Source: VFMC01 sp046331225 (GTDB lineage Bacteria; Actinomycetota; Acidimicrobiia; Acidimicrobiales; Ilumatobacteraceae). From it: 64,000 nt of DNA. Numbering within the stretch: the stretch's first letter is position 1; every line of letters starts with the position of its first letter. The translations under genes and the position numbers were made by a program. The notes under the pieces are model-generated. The model did not search any database, was not told where the DNA came from, and saw only the letters and a program-made list of their open reading frames with translations. Below are positions 37,441 through 46,828 of this stretch, piece after piece. The stretch spans positions 1 to 64,000 of the forward strand of contig JAXLRF010000011.1 in assembly GCA_046331225.1 (NCBI GenBank), given 5' to 3'.

Positions 37441-38682
37441 TCAGGCGGTCTCGGCGGGGAGGGTGTCGAGGAGCCGGTTGAAGATCGTGGCTCGGTCGGT
37501 CTGGTGGTTGCGTTCGGCGTGGTCGGCTTGGGCTTTCAGGGTGGGGCGGAACTCGACGGCGGTCTGGTAGTAGCCGCAGCCTTCGCAGATCGTTTCGTAC
37601 GCGCAGTCGCTGGCGACGGGCCGGTTGCACCAGCCGTTGGCGAGCATGCGTCGGTGTTCGGCGGCGAGCTGCTGCAGGCGTTGCTCGGGGTCGGTCGCGG
37701 TGTAAAGCGCGTCGATCTTCGCTGACGCTGGCGCGTATTCATCGGCGACGGTCTTGTTCGCGATCCGTGCGTAGGTGAGGTCATGCGCAGGCTGCGGTGT
37801 CCGAGCATCGTCGCGATCGACTCGAGCCGCATCCACGATTGATCGCTTGGAGTGCAGGCGTGTGGCGCAGCTGGTGTGGGTGGACGTGGCCGAGTCCGGC
37901 CGATGTTGCGGCGCAGGCAACGATGCGTCCGGCTCGATGCCGATCGAGGTGCTGGCCGTCGTGGAGCAGCTTGCCGTCGACAGGTGGATGATCTGTGATC
38001 CAGTCGGCGAGCAGCCGTGCTGCGTTGGGGTGCAGCAGGATGTTGCGGTCGTTGTGGAGTTTGCCGACCGGGATCGAGATCCATGGTCCGCCGTGTTGCT
38101 CGGTGACGGCGTCACGCTCGAGTGCAGAGCTCCCCGGCGCATCCCGGTCGTGACAGCAGCTCGATCACGAGCCGATCGAACAGGGCAGCACCAGCGGCTG
38201 CGGCTGCGAGGCGGGCAACTTGGACGTCGTCGAGGAACCGGGCCAGGTCATCAGCGACCGGGACATCGACGGAGAAGATCGGGATCCGTTGCGGTGCGTC
38301 GTCCCAGTCCCACTCGATGATCCGATCGAAGAACGAGCGCAGCATCGAACCGCTGCCGGATCGTGTTCACCGCTGGCGGCGCACGGCAGTGATAACGACG
38401 AAGAACAGCTTGAACCTTCGACATGGGCCCGGCGAACGTGGAAATCGAACCCGACCAGGTCGGGGTGTTCGACGACGAGAGATCGTGCTGAAGCAGCGCA
38501 GCGTATTGTCCGCGACATCCACCGTTGCCGGGGCGCATCGACTACGGCGAGCTGATCAGATGGCGACCAGGCGGTGACTGCGAACAGCGGGGCCTGCTTG
38601 ACGAATCCCACTCGTGATGCCGGCCGACGCCGTCATCGGCGGGCTGGTCAGCAGGTTCGTTGATGGCGACGAGAGCGCTCAT
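37441..38682 (-). pseudogene. Tyrosine recombinase 2 of copy A, frameshifted
   Basis: Starts ATG 38682 inside the stop of recombinase 1 (ATGA). Fragments in different frames give FDRLVIELL at the catalytic domain, LTYARIANKTVADEY after the active site and a C-terminal region with CAYETICEGCGYY (CxxC) then HAERNH, a likely zinc-binding tail. Several indels prevent a continuous product. Copy B carries the same gene with other indels. Confidence 0.7.
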
Positions 38683-39676
38683 CGAAGGATCCCGACGCTG
38701 GCGTCGATCAGGTCGCTGGCGTTGATGCTCGCCGGCGAGCCAGCTGTCGGCGAGATAGATAGGCGCGTGTCGACTCGATCGAGCGGTGACCGGCCTGAGC
38801 TTGGATCGCTTCAACGCCATCCCTGCTTCGCGCAGGCGCGTCGAACAGGTGTGTCGCAACTGATGACGCTATCGCGTTCCAGACCGGCACGGGCCTTGGC
38901 GGAGGCGACGATCTGCTCGAGCCCGTTGATGCTCAGCAGGCTCCGCGACGGTTCGTCTTCAACACGACGAACACCGCGTCGGTGGTCGTGTCGACGGGTC
39001 GTTCAAGTGACGGGTAGTTCGACAAGCTCTGGAAGAATTGGCCCGACATCAGGATCAGCCGTTGATGGCCGCACTTGCCATCAGCGATGAACACACGCCG
39101 GTTCGTCGGCTGCAGATCTTTCATCCGCAGCCCGATCACCTCACCAGCAGCGCAGCCACCGAGGACCATCGCTTCGAGCATCGCCCGGTCCGCCACCGGC
39201 GAGCCGCCCCCAGCAACAGATCCGCATCGGCCGGGTCCAACGCTTTTTTCCGGCAACGTGCTCAGCGTGCGGATCAACAGCGCCCCGGTCGCTTGGCCGC
39301 CCGCTCCGTGCGGCGTGTTGCCATCCGCGGTGGCGCAGGTTCGCCGACACGGTCGCCGCACATCACGAGCCAGTTGAACAACCCCGACACGGACGCCAAC
39401 CGGCGGCGGATCGTGCGCTGCCATCCCCGAGCCGCCATCCGCGAGGCGCACCACCCGACCATCACGGCACCGCGACGCTGGACGGTGATGAATGAACACG
39501 TCCGCCGGCGTCACCTCCACCGGGTCCTTGTCGATCACCGCGAAGAAGACCTTCAGGTCCGACACCGTCGCCAACACCGTGTTCGGCCGGCACCTCGCCG
39601 CCACGAACTCCACGTATCTGGCGAGCACCTCATCACGCCCAACGCGAGCTAACGCAACCTCCAACGACAACGACAT
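38679..39676 (-). pseudogene. Tyrosine recombinase 1 of copy A, frameshifted
   Basis: N-terminus MSLSLEVALARVGRDEVLAR and core-binding domain VEFVAARCRPNTVLATVSDL are intact, later parts jump frame: AMLEAMVLGGCAAGEVIGLRM (first catalytic Arg region), LRHTCSTRLREAGM (HxxR box region) and YLADSWLAGE. The reconstructed length is ~330 aa, XerC/D-like. Confidence 0.7.
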
Positions 39677-39808
39677 CCCGATCTCCGATCAGCCACAAGC
39701 AGACCCTCGACGAGGGACCCCGCCAGCACTCGATTACCGGAATATCTACAGTTCGGCGCCGCCTTCGGCCGCATCGAGAATCCACGCACGTGGAACTGAG
39801 CCGCCGTA

Positions 39809-40058
39809 TCAGGTAGGTGGCCACGACTCGTCCGAAGCCGTCGATCCTTTCGTCTCCAGTGGTTCATCGCTCCTCAAATCCCACTCGCAGGCATAGGTTC
39901 GAGAGCGACGCACTGATGCAGCGATCAAGGCGAGCAGACCAAGCCCGGCGAAAGCGAAGAACGACCAAACACCCTCGACGCCGAAGACTTGCGACGCATG
40001 AGCGGGTTGCCCAGGAGCCCGCGAGGGACACGATGATCGCAGTACCGCGCAAGTCCAT
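39809..40058 (-). pseudogene. Small membrane protein, probably frameshifted
   Basis: The minus frame ending at 39809 reads FFAFAGLGLLALIAASVRRS then a hydrophilic tail DEPLETKGSTASDESWPPT; the N-terminal half (MDLRGTAIIVSLAGS) is in another frame, with the switch near 39985. Lies just upstream of the attC-like half-site occupied by copy A. Unknown function. Confidence 0.35.
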
Positions 40059-40244
40059 CATCGGCTTGCTATTCCGCTGGCCGTTGGGCAAGTGTTCGCC
40101 GACAGAACATCAGCGATCACATTGGTCCGGCCGAGCCGGCGCCGCAAGGCTCATCCGAGCAGTACCGCAGTTCTGGCCGGGCATCGACATGCAAAGCAGT
40201 GGATCGGCGCCCCGCGGAACCCGAGGCGCGGCAATCATCTCATC

Positions 40245-40319
40245 TCACTTGTCTTGCGAGGAGACGATCAGCTTCACGATGAACGCAACGACGACCAGCA
40301 GAAGAGCCAGCAGGCCCAT
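40245..40319 (-). CDS. 24-aa membrane peptide
   Basis: MGLLALLLVVVAFIVKLIVS followed by SQDK, one transmembrane helix. It begins right after an attC-like site, the expected place for a cassette gene. Too short for strong support. Confidence 0.35.
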   Translation of the reverse strand: MGLLALLLVVVAFIVKLIVSSQDK

Positions 40320-40342
40320 GTCCACGAGCCTAGCCGGCCGAG

Positions 40343-40366
40343 CCGATCGGCAGCTCTGCACGCTTC
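40343..40366 (-). repeat. attC-like site (minus)
   Basis: Minus strand AGAGCTGCCGATCGG, 10 bases after the SRPBCC stop; the second arm is poorly conserved. Confidence 0.55.
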
Positions 40367-40376
40367 CAGACGAGTC

Positions 40377-40841
40377 TCAGGCGGGTTCCGGCCGCGCCTC
40401 GGCGGCCGTCTTCAGGAACTCGTTCCGCTCTTTGATGAGCTTGGCCATGTAGCGCTCGAGAATGACCAAATCGACGATTCGGCCAGCCGGCCCGACCGGT
40501 GACGTGAAGTCGATGATGTCGATCATCAGCGTGGCAGCGCCACGGGGCTCGAACCGGTGCTCGTGACGGAACCGCTGGAATGGCCCTTTGAGCTGTTCAT
40601 CGACAAACAGATGCGGAGCCGTCATCGCAGTCACTTTGCTGGTCATCTTGAACGGCATTCCGAAGTGCGTCGCCTTCCAGGTGACCTGTTCACCGAACCC
40701 GATCAGCCCGCTGGTAACCCCGGCAATCGCTTGCTCACGCGACTTGCCCATCGAACCGAGGTGAGCGTCGATGCTGCGGGCAAGGTCGAAGACCACCTCG
40801 ACCGATGCGTCGATCTCTGTTCGGAGTTCGATGTGTGCCAT
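40377..40841 (-). CDS. SRPBCC (START-like) family protein
   Basis: 154 aa, ATG with GGGAGGT upstream. MAHIELRTEIDASVEVVFDLARSIDAH and the GPFQRFRHEHRFEPRG stretch match the SRPBCC/polyketide-cyclase-like 'cell division inhibitor' family, a hydrophobic-ligand-binding helix-grip fold. Intact. First gene of a minus-oriented cassette; ligand unknown. Confidence 0.72.
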   Translation of the reverse strand: MAHIELRTEIDASVEVVFDLARSIDAHLGSMGKSREQAIAGVTSGLIGFGEQVTWKATHFGMPFKMTSKVTAMTAPHLFVDEQLKGPFQRFRHEHRFEPRGAATLMIDIIDFTSPVGPAGRIVDLVILERYMAKLIKERNEFLKTAAEARPEPA

Positions 40842-40871
40842 TCGCAGACCTCCCGGTTCGCCATCAGTCGA

Positions 40872-40906
40872 CTGCGCGGATCGGCAGCTCGGCTCGGGTT
40901 AGGCGC
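40872..40906 (-). repeat. attC-like site with GTTAGGC box (minus)
   Basis: Minus strand GCGCCTAAC then CCGAGCCGAGCTGCCGATCC. The stop TAA of the HTH gene lies inside GCCTAAC, as common in integron cassettes. Confidence 0.6.
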
Positions 40907-41072
40907 TGAAGGCCTGGAAGGTGTCGAGCGCGTCGGCGGGGATGCCGAGCGTGCCGTCCTCGAGCTTGACGCGAGGCAGGCGCTTCTCGTACATCGCCTG
41001 TACGACGACCCTGGTCGGCACACCCAGACGTCGGGCGGCCTCAGCGGGCAGCAACACGTCGTTTTCGGTCAC
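40899..41072 (-). CDS. 57-aa helix-turn-helix protein
   Basis: VTENDVLLPAEAARRLGVPT... then VVVQAMYEKRLPRVKLEDG; compact excisionase/MerR-type HTH. GTG start overlaps the stop of the 68-aa gene (ATGTGA), with GGAGGTGCG as ribosome site. Probably the DNA-binding partner in a two-gene cassette, possibly an antitoxin. Confidence 0.6.
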   Translation of the reverse strand: MTENDVLLPAEAARRLGVPTRVVVQAMYEKRLPRVKLEDGTLGIPADALDTFQAFSA

Positions 41073-41275
41073 ATCGCACCTCCTTCGTCGAGGCTCAACC
41101 TACCGTGGAGCATTCGGATGACTGTCGCGAGTTCGTCCTGCAGCCCGGGTGCGGCACCCCTTTCCCGCAGCTCGAGACGAGCGTCTTCGATGGCTTCGAG
41201 GACGCGGAAGGCGTCGTCGAGCGAGAGGACGACGGTGTGCGGCACCGGATCGTCGAACGGATCTGTCGAACCCAC
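41069..41275 (-). CDS. 68-aa protein paired with the HTH gene
   Basis: GTG start at 41275. Acidic, helical: HTVVLSLDDAFRVLEAIEDA then LQDELATVIRMLHGRLSLD. No recognised family. Overlaps the HTH gene by 4 bases, so co-translated. Confidence 0.55.
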   Translation of the reverse strand: MGSTDPFDDPVPHTVVLSLDDAFRVLEAIEDARLELRERGAAPGLQDELATVIRMLHGRLSLDEGGAM

Positions 41276-41318
41276 TCCGCGAGTGTGAATCGCGGGTGTG
41301 ACGACACTCGCCGAGGTC

Positions 41319-41386
41319 GCGCGTCATGCCCGGACCGGGCGGCGAGTGCAAGGCATCGGGCCCGCTCCGATCGGCGGATCGGTGCT
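41319..41386 (-). repeat. attC-like site, full length (minus)
   Basis: Minus strand CCGCCGATCGGAGCGGGCCC, GATGCCTTGCACTCGCCG, then CCGGTCCGGGCATGACGCGC; both arms pair. One of the best-preserved copies. Confidence 0.75.
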
Positions 41387-41459
41387 TCCTGCCGGCACTC
41401 GAATGCCGGGGACGACCCGCTAGCAGGCGCTGAGCTACTCTCGCTGGCATGGCCCACCG

Positions 41460-42142
41460 TGGCAGATCGGCGGGCGGAGCGGATCGCGTTTTCTCCTCGC
41501 GGTGTACGAACAGGTCGACGGAAGCGAAGCGCGGCTAGGAGCGAAGATCGAGACGAGATCGGGAAGCAGGTCGGCCTTGGCCCGACCGGACGATCGATGC
41601 ATTCCAGTGGTGCAACACGGCCTTGGTTATCTCGCACGTACTGACTTGGGCGGCGGGCTAGGTCTTAGCCAGCGCGGCATCGCTGAAGCTGAGCGTTTGA
41701 TGGAACAGGGTGAGGCCGTGCCTACTGCCATGCTGGTGCTATCGGACGTGGAGTACCGGACGATCGAGGAGTTCCTTGAGATCTGGCATCGGAGCGGAGG
41801 TGCTGAAGCACTGCCACCCGACGAGCGCCCAAAACGCCGATGCGCAATTGGCCACGATTGAGGCTCAACGCAAGTCGCCGCGGCCGCGGCGACATTGTCC
41901 GTGGCGCGTTGCACGGGTTGGCCGAGCTCGGGCGGTCTGTCCAGCACCGCTGCCTTCGCCGCTGCCGCGTGGGCGTTGGCCAAGCTTGGTTGGCTCTGAT
42001 GGGCGTTCTCGACCGTGAAGGTGCTCGGCGGATCGCCGAGCAGGTCATCGCCGACGTAGAAGCCGGACGGTGGGGACTACGACCAGCAAGCTACGCCGAT
42101 GCGCTCGACAAGAGCGACCATCGGCTCGTGGGAGGTGCCTAA
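41460..42142 (+). pseudogene. Winged-helix/membrane protein, frameshifted (duplicate 1)
   Basis: The open part 41502-41861 reads MYEQVDGSEARLG..., then GYLARTDLGGGLGLSQRGIAE, a winged-helix C-terminal half, and VEYRTIEEFLEIWHRSGGAE. Later pieces RIAEQVIADVEAGRWGLRP end at a TAA within GCCTAAC. An inverted copy lies at 51640-52300, with different indels. The original was ~210 aa with an N-terminal HTH, perhaps a hydrophobic centre. Confidence 0.5.
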
Positions 42143-42170
42143 CCGAACTGCTCGGGCCGATCACACGGTG
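42137..42170 (+). repeat. attC-like site with GCCTAAC box (plus)
   Basis: GCCTAACCGAACTGCTCGGG, in plus orientation unlike its neighbours; agrees with the plus-oriented pseudogene it follows. From here to 42424 only decayed sequence shared with 51380-51690 is seen. Confidence 0.5.
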
Positions 42171-42424
42171 ACGAGGCCCTGCGCAACGGTTGGCCCGACG
42201 ATGTGCCACAGGACGAACGCCGGCGGCTGTTGAACCTCGCGTGTTCGCCCGAGCCATCGTCCGGGTTAGAGCGTCGGCGCTCCTCCTCTCGTCGAAGTCC
42301 CCAACCTGAACGTTGGCCTCGTTGGCCGAACGAACGTCACATCTGCGGTGGTCGAGCCGACGAGCGAAAGCCCACACTGCCACGTGGCGCAGCGTCGTTG
42401 TGTGTGCTCCGAATCGCTGAGCGT

Positions 42425-42441
42425 AGCGCCGAGCGGCAGAT
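42425..42441 (-). repeat. attC-like half-site (minus)
   Basis: Minus strand ATCTGCCGCTCGGCGCTA, 43 bases beyond the end of the 57-aa membrane protein gene. Confidence 0.5.
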
Positions 42442-42484
42442 CCTGCACCTCTGCAATCTGGTCCCGCGGTGTGCTCTCAACCCT

Positions 42485-42658
42485 CTACTTCCACCGGCTG
42501 TCCCAGTCGGTTGCGATGACCTTGATCAGAAGCATGCCGACGAAGAGCACCCAGAGCCCGATGGCGCGACGCCGCCAAGATCGCCGGGCACGGCAAGCAT
42601 CACAACCGCGAGCACCGAGGCCGACACTGCCGACAAGTATCAATCCGGATTTCGACAC
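42485..42658 (-). CDS. 57-aa single-helix membrane protein
   Basis: GTG start. KSGLILVGSVGLGARG at the N-terminus and AIGLWVLFVGMLLIKVIATD near the end form the hydrophobic parts, with Arg-rich residues between; ends DWDSRWK. No known family. An alternative frame in the middle is also hydrophobic, so a compensated frameshift is possible. Confidence 0.4.
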   Translation of the reverse strand: MSKSGLILVGSVGLGARGCDACRARRSWRRRAIGLWVLFVGMLLIKVIATDWDSRWK

Positions 42659-42717
42659 TCCATGGCCCCCTCGAGGTTCACGGCAGACTCACAGTAGAGC
42701 CGATGCAGCCTCAACCA

Positions 42718-42736
42718 GATCGGCAGTTCCGCGCTA
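42718..42736 (-). repeat. attC-like site (minus)
   Basis: Minus strand TAGCGCGGAACTGCCGATC directly at the stop of the 97-aa gene; the other arm is lost. Confidence 0.55.
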
Positions 42737-43027
42737 GTAGTCGCCCCTGAGGTACCGAAGCGCGTCTGGATCTTTCGGTAAGCGCGACTGCCACCACTTC
42801 GTGGTTTCCGTCGTCGTCGAGTTGTCAGTCGTGATCTCCACGAAGCGAGCGTCGAGGGCGTCGGCGGATACCCACAGCGCCTCGTTACCAGCGAGTTCCA
42901 ACCGAGACGCCAAGCGTCCACGAGTGGCGATCAGTTCGTCGTACTCAAAGGCGTCAAGCGGATGATCCTCCAACTCGGAGACCCATCGATCCCAAGCGTC
43001 GACGCTCGCCCTCGCCTCATCTGACAC
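42734..43027 (-). CDS. 97-aa hypothetical cassette protein
   Basis: GTG 43027, intact. Acidic (many Glu/Asp/Trp): WDRWVSELEDHPLDAFEYDE, then GRLASRLELAGNEALWVSAD. Start codon sits at the outer edge of one attC-like site and stop at the inner edge of the next, so the gene fills a cassette exactly. No family recognised. Confidence 0.6.
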   Translation of the reverse strand: MSDEARASVDAWDRWVSELEDHPLDAFEYDELIATRGRLASRLELAGNEALWVSADALDARFVEITTDNSTTTETTKWWQSRLPKDPDALRYLRGDY

Positions 43028-43029
43028 GA

Positions 43030-43094
43030 GCGCAGAATGTCCGGCGAGGACGCTTCCCGCAAGTCATGTGCCCGACCCGAGCGGCAGTTCGGCA
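43030..43094 (-). repeat. attC-like site, full length (minus)
   Basis: Minus strand GCCGAACTGCCGCTCGG, then GACTTGCGGGAAGCGTCCTC, then GCCGGACATTCTGCGC; arms can pair over ~20 bases with bulges. Confidence 0.75.
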
Positions 43095-43304
43095 CTCCCC
43101 CTGCGGCCGGATGAGCACGACAGAAGACGGTGGGTGAGGTGCGCCACAAGCCCAGTCGGGTGATGCTCGAGCGGAGCGTTGCCTGCAGTGACTGTGCCTG
43201 ACTGGTAACCCTGGCTGACTTACCCCTGGACGTCGGTGAGTTCCTCGACTCGTGTTGCGATTGCCTGCTTGGTGGCGGGCGCGCATTGGTTCCTTTCGGC
43301 GACG

Positions 43305-44202
43305 TCAGCTGCTTGGAATCGAAGGCGACGATGGTTGCGCCGTCGGGTTGGCCCGCCGCGCGGGTGAGGCAATCGTGTGTGAGAGCTGGTAGGTCAGTTC
43401 CTGCAGTTCGCTGATCTCGGTGTGTGTGAGGTCGGGTCGTGGTGGGACGATCGTTTCGTCTGTGCCTGGCTCGTTTCCAATCGTGAACCGACTCAGGATG
43501 GAACCGTCTGTCGCGTAGGCGGTGACGACGCTGCCGTCTCCGGTATCGGGGAACGCAGCGACACCGAACACGGGACGCTGCCAACTGACGCCAGCCGGTC
43601 CTGTGTAAGTGACGAACGTCGCTGACTCGAGGACGTTCGTCCACGTCCAGATGTCGAAATCGCCGACGCCGTTGTCCACTGTCGATGAGACCGCCCACTG
43701 GATGGGTGAGCGGTTCCCATTCAGGTGTGCACGCCCCGGACACGCAACGGTGGATGTAGGCGGTGTCATTGGCCGGATACTCGAGGCACCGTGGTCACTT
43801 CCAGTTCCGGATGTCCGGTACCCCGATGCGCCGTGTGAGTGCGGGGACCGATACAGACGCTGGTACATCCGAGGAGAGAACCGTTCCGTTGTCGCTGAGG
43901 AGGAACGGTCGTCCAGCCGGGATGAACTCATTCGATGGCCGTTCCTCCGGACCGGACATGGCGCGATCACCACCGAGACCGCCACCACAATCGATGCGGA
44001 GACAAGCAATCCAACCGTCCAGAACTTGGCGCGGGCATGAGCTGTGCTGGCCCATTGCACGGTGTCGACCCCCAGGTCATGATCGCTCGGGATCGTTTCG
44101 TCGACATCGGCGAGACGGGCGGTCGACTTCGGCGACTGCCTTCAACACCTGGCGAAGGTGCGCTTCGAGATCCTCGACGGACTCCGTTGCGGACGTCATC
44201 AT
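43305..44202 (-). pseudogene. Anti-sigma-factor-like membrane protein, frameshifted
   Basis: Begins MMTSATESVEDLEAHLRQVL with GAGGAG upstream; in a second frame RLADVDETIPSDHD leads to WASTAHARAKFWTVGLLVSA (membrane helix), and a third carries the extracytoplasmic domain WQRPVFGVAAFPDTGDGSVV. Arrangement behind an ECF sigma gene suggests its cognate anti-sigma factor. At least two indels. Confidence 0.5.
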
Positions 44203-44204
44203 GC

Positions 44205-44682
44205 TCCTCTTCAAGCGCTGAAGGGGCCGGCGATGATCGAGAGCGCACAGTTGCGGAGACCGATCCAACAGCGACGATCTCCTCGGAGACGGGTCCTCGT
44301 AGTAGCGCAACACCACGACCTGTCCGCTGCAGCGGCAGCAGTGCCCGGATCGACGCCCACGTCTAGTCGAACTCAGGGATCATCGTCACCCTTGTTGGGG
44401 GGGGGAGATCAATCCGAACGCTGCGTCTCCGGTACCCTGGCAGCGCTGCGCATCTGCGCGGCAGCGAAACACGGCCGCCCTCGTCAGATACGACCTGGGA
44501 TTCTCCACCAGGTCCCAGCGGCTCTGGCACGCCAAGAAGACATCGTGCACGATCTCTTCCTCCGTCCGCCGGCCGCACAACAGCATCGCCAACCGCACCA
44601 GCCGCTCGAAATGCGTGCGGTGATAGGCGCGCTCGAACAGATCGACATCCGATGATCGGCTCTCGGCCGGACGCCTCCACAC
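44205..44682 (-). pseudogene. ECF sigma factor, frameshifted
   Basis: Region 2 is intact in one frame: ERAYHRTHFERLVRLAMLLC and EEEIVHDVFLACQSRWDL, then NPRSYLTRAA. A G9 homopolymer at 44397-44405 coincides with loss of frame; region 4 (VVVLRYYED; EEIVAVGSVSATVRSR) is spread over two further frames. Extracytoplasmic-function type. Confidence 0.6.
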
Positions 44683-44750
44683 CCCTACTGTCGTCCCAGC
44701 CACAGCGCGCGTTGCACCTACTGCGCTCAAGACTTCAACTTTCCCCAGGT

Positions 44751-44816
44751 AGCGCAAAATGTCCGGACCGGGCGGCGAGCACAAGAAATCTCGCCATGCC
44801 GATCGGCAGTTCCGCG
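44751..44816 (-). repeat. attC-like site, full length (minus)
   Basis: Minus strand CGCGGAACTGCCGATCGGCA, TTGTGCTCGCCGCC, CGGTCCGGACATTTTGCGCT. Closely matches the 43030-43094 site at its outer arm. Confidence 0.78.
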
Positions 44817-44972
44817 TCCAGGGGTTATCTGAAACGACGGACCTGAGCAGCCAAGGAAGACTAGTCCGGCCATCGAAGCGTCGTCGTCGGTCGATGACAC
44901 CTCGGTGAGAACCGCCGTGTTCTCAACTGGGTAGAGCGCCGATGCCCCGCTGGGATTTCGCGTACTGACAGC

Positions 44973-45257
44973 TCACCGTGTGGATGGACCAGAACCCACT
45001 CCGCTGAGACGCTGAACAGTCGTGGTGGCCGGGTCGTGATGTTCTTCCGCATCGGTCACCTTCGCCGACAACTGCTCGCCGAGAACGGCATCGAGGAAGT
45101 CGTGGTCGACGGGCCCGACCGTCCAATCCGCAACTGAACCGTTGGAGAACGGCTCGCCGCAGCACTCCATCTGCCAGGACTCGACGTAGATCAGCCGTTC
45201 TCCGCTCAGTCCGACACCCAGGCCAGGTGCCCGGACCGGAGGGCGAACGCAAGCCAT
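44973..45257 (-). CDS. DUF6578-like protein, C-terminus probably frameshifted
   Basis: RLIYVESWQMECCGEPFSNG followed by VADWTVGPVDHDFLDAVLGE is the conserved core of DUF6578-type proteins (Cys pair after ESWQM). The frame runs back into the attC-like repeat, so the true start is a few codons downstream of it (no ATG). The expected C-terminal part appears in another frame down to ~44860. Confidence 0.5.
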   Translation of the reverse strand: MACVRPPVRAPGLGVGLSGERLIYVESWQMECCGEPFSNGSVADWTVGPVDHDFLDAVLGEQLSAKVTDAEEHHDPATTTVQRLSGVGSGPSTR

Positions 45258-45283
45258 GCACCCAAGCCGATCGGCAGATCAAG
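45221..45283 (-). repeat. attC-like site, full length (minus)
   Basis: Minus strand GATCTGCCGATCGGCTTGGG, ATGGCTTGCGTTCGCC, CTCCGGTCCGGGCACCTGGC. Strong match in both arms and spacer. Confidence 0.78.
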
Positions 45284-45422
45284 GCGGTCGTGGGCAAGAG
45301 CGCTTCAGGTTCGCTTGGTGTGCGCCGCCCAGCGTGCCGCGAGCTGCGCCAGGGCGCGTGCGATTCGCCTGCCTGAATCATCGACGAAGTGGCACGCACA
45401 CGAGGAAAAGTCCGTTGCCGCG

Positions 45423-45900
45423 TCAGTTCGAGACCGCCCTCACGAGAACACGTCGTTGTCGGCAACACCGGCTGGCGCCGACGGTGATCCCGCCCGTGGC
45501 GCGACTGCCGGGCGAGCACCGAACCAGGAGCTGCAACGCGCCGGAACCATCCACCATGACAAAGCCATCGATGTCCTCGGCCGGAATGGTCCGCGTGCGA
45601 AATCCCGATCGAGCGCGCAGCACCCTCTCCTCTGAGCGGACGAACTGACCGCCGTAGCCGACAACGAACAGGGGCAGTACGCCGACCGTCGCGGCGATCC
45701 AGGACCAACCCCGACTTGCTCCATCCCAGGCGGTGTTTCCACTGACGCTTCGGTCAATAACGGAAGATGATCGACACGAGGAAGGCAACGAACACGACCG
45801 GCGATGAGCAGCAAGCGCGGAAACGGATGTTCACCCGAGGCGTGGGCACCCTGCCGGGCCGGCTCCGGAGCGAACGTCACGGTCGCGAACTGCCTCGCGT
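45423..45900 (-). pseudogene. Membrane protein with PH-like C-terminus, frameshifted
   Basis: Hydrophobic stretch WIAATVGVLPLFVVGYGGQF, then FRTRTIPAEDIDGFVMVDGS and ALQLLVRC, resembling short bacterial PH-domain membrane proteins. N-terminal hydrophobic half is in other frames (to ~45900). Unknown role. Confidence 0.4.
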
Positions 45901-45953
45901 CGCATTGAGCCCGCAAGCATCAGGTCGAAGGCCGATCGACAGATCGGCACGCT
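45900..45953 (-). repeat. attC-like site, diverged (minus)
   Basis: Minus strand GTGCCGATCTGTCGATCGGC then GACCTGATGCTTGCGGGC; follows the stop of the small minus gene. Confidence 0.6.
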
Positions 45954-46204
45954 CAGGAGCTCTGGCTCCATCCGCCGTCGATCAACATGAGCCAAACGCC
46001 GGTCGGTCCCATCTCGAGGCCCACCGGCGCGTCACGAAGATCAGGTCGGAGCGCTCCTGCGCATTGACAAGTCGACTCGCGAATCGCTTCGTCTTGACCT
46101 CCACCACTGCAGTGAGATCGCCGACGTCGTGGGACCTGCGCGGCCTGAACCGAATCTCCAGATCGCCTACAGCCAACGGCCCGACAACAGGCTCCTCCGG
46201 ACAC
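45953..46204 (-). pseudogene. Small hypothetical protein, frameshifted
   Basis: C-terminus GLEMGPTGVWLMLIDGGWSQ ends at the repeat; upstream frame carries DLTAVVEVKTKRFASRLVNA and QERSDLIFVTRR. The two parts appear to be one protein with an indel near 46030. No family recognised. Confidence 0.35.
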
Positions 46205-46756
46205 TCAACCGCACGGGGCACAACATCCTCTCGAAGCACGTGGCAATCCGCGCCAAGTCGTCGTCCTTCGCGCACCGGATCGAGAAAGACATCGACGAGA
46301 GCGCACCATGGATGCTTGCCGGAGCCGACCGCCCTGGCGCGGATCGGCTCGGTGCGGCATCGCCTGGCCCGGTGGAACAATGTCCCGGTGCAGTCGATCA
46401 TTCAGAGAGCGGTGGCCGGCGACGACCTCGCCTCTTTGGTGGACGAGTACCAACGGCGAGAGCGCCTCCTTCGCCGAGACATCGAATCGTCGATGGTCGC
46501 TTCGTCGCTGAGCGGTTTCTGGATGGACGGCTGAGCTACACCGATGCTGACCGGGTCACCGAGCGCATGAGTGGCGTTGATGTGCGGCCGGCAAGCCTTT
46601 AAACGGAGCCGACACCGACACTCGCACAGACGATCTTCGAGGCGTTCGATCAAGGCGAGTACTTCCACGGAGACCAACTCGATCCTGTTCAGCAGTTCAC
46701 GATCCCGCTCCTTCGCTTAGCGCTGAACGATGCAAATGGGGATTGCGGCGAGTAGC
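46139..46756 (+). pseudogene. Hypothetical cassette protein, frameshifted
   Basis: Pieces in three plus frames: NILSKHVAIRAKSSSFAHRI; ASLVDEYQRRERLLRRDIES; and TIFEAFDQGEYFHGDQLDPV ending LNDANGDCGE and TAG. The last is followed at once by an attC-like GCGC arm. The 5' part overlaps the minus gene and is uncertain. Confidence 0.35.
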
Positions 46757-46757
46757 G

Positions 46758-46780
46758 CGTAATGCCCGGTATGTGCGCTC
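46758..46780 (+). repeat. Left arm of a 23-bp inverted repeat flanking the 147-aa gene
   Basis: Perfect inverted match to 47302-47324; contains TAATGCCCGG and TGTGCGCTC, i.e. one arm of the attC-like palindrome. Confidence 0.9.
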
Positions 46781-46828
46781 CCTGGCAAGCGATCTGGACG
46801 TGTTCTTGAGGCGCCTAGCCTTCGGCCC

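Larger units (their letters stand above)
37389..39749 (-). mobile_element. Two-recombinase element, copy A
   Basis: About 2.36 kb. One end (37389-37435) has two copies of GTTATTCCGGTAATC, the other (39732-39746) a single inverted GATTACCGGAATATC. The flanks GCGCCGAACTG and TGCCGATATG rejoin into one attC-like core, showing clean insertion. It carries two overlapping tyrosine recombinase genes, both frameshifted. Confidence 0.8.

Noticed and set aside
44923..45708. 261-codon minus-strand frame as one protein
   Set aside because: It crosses an attC-like site and joins pieces of two different genes in a non-native frame.
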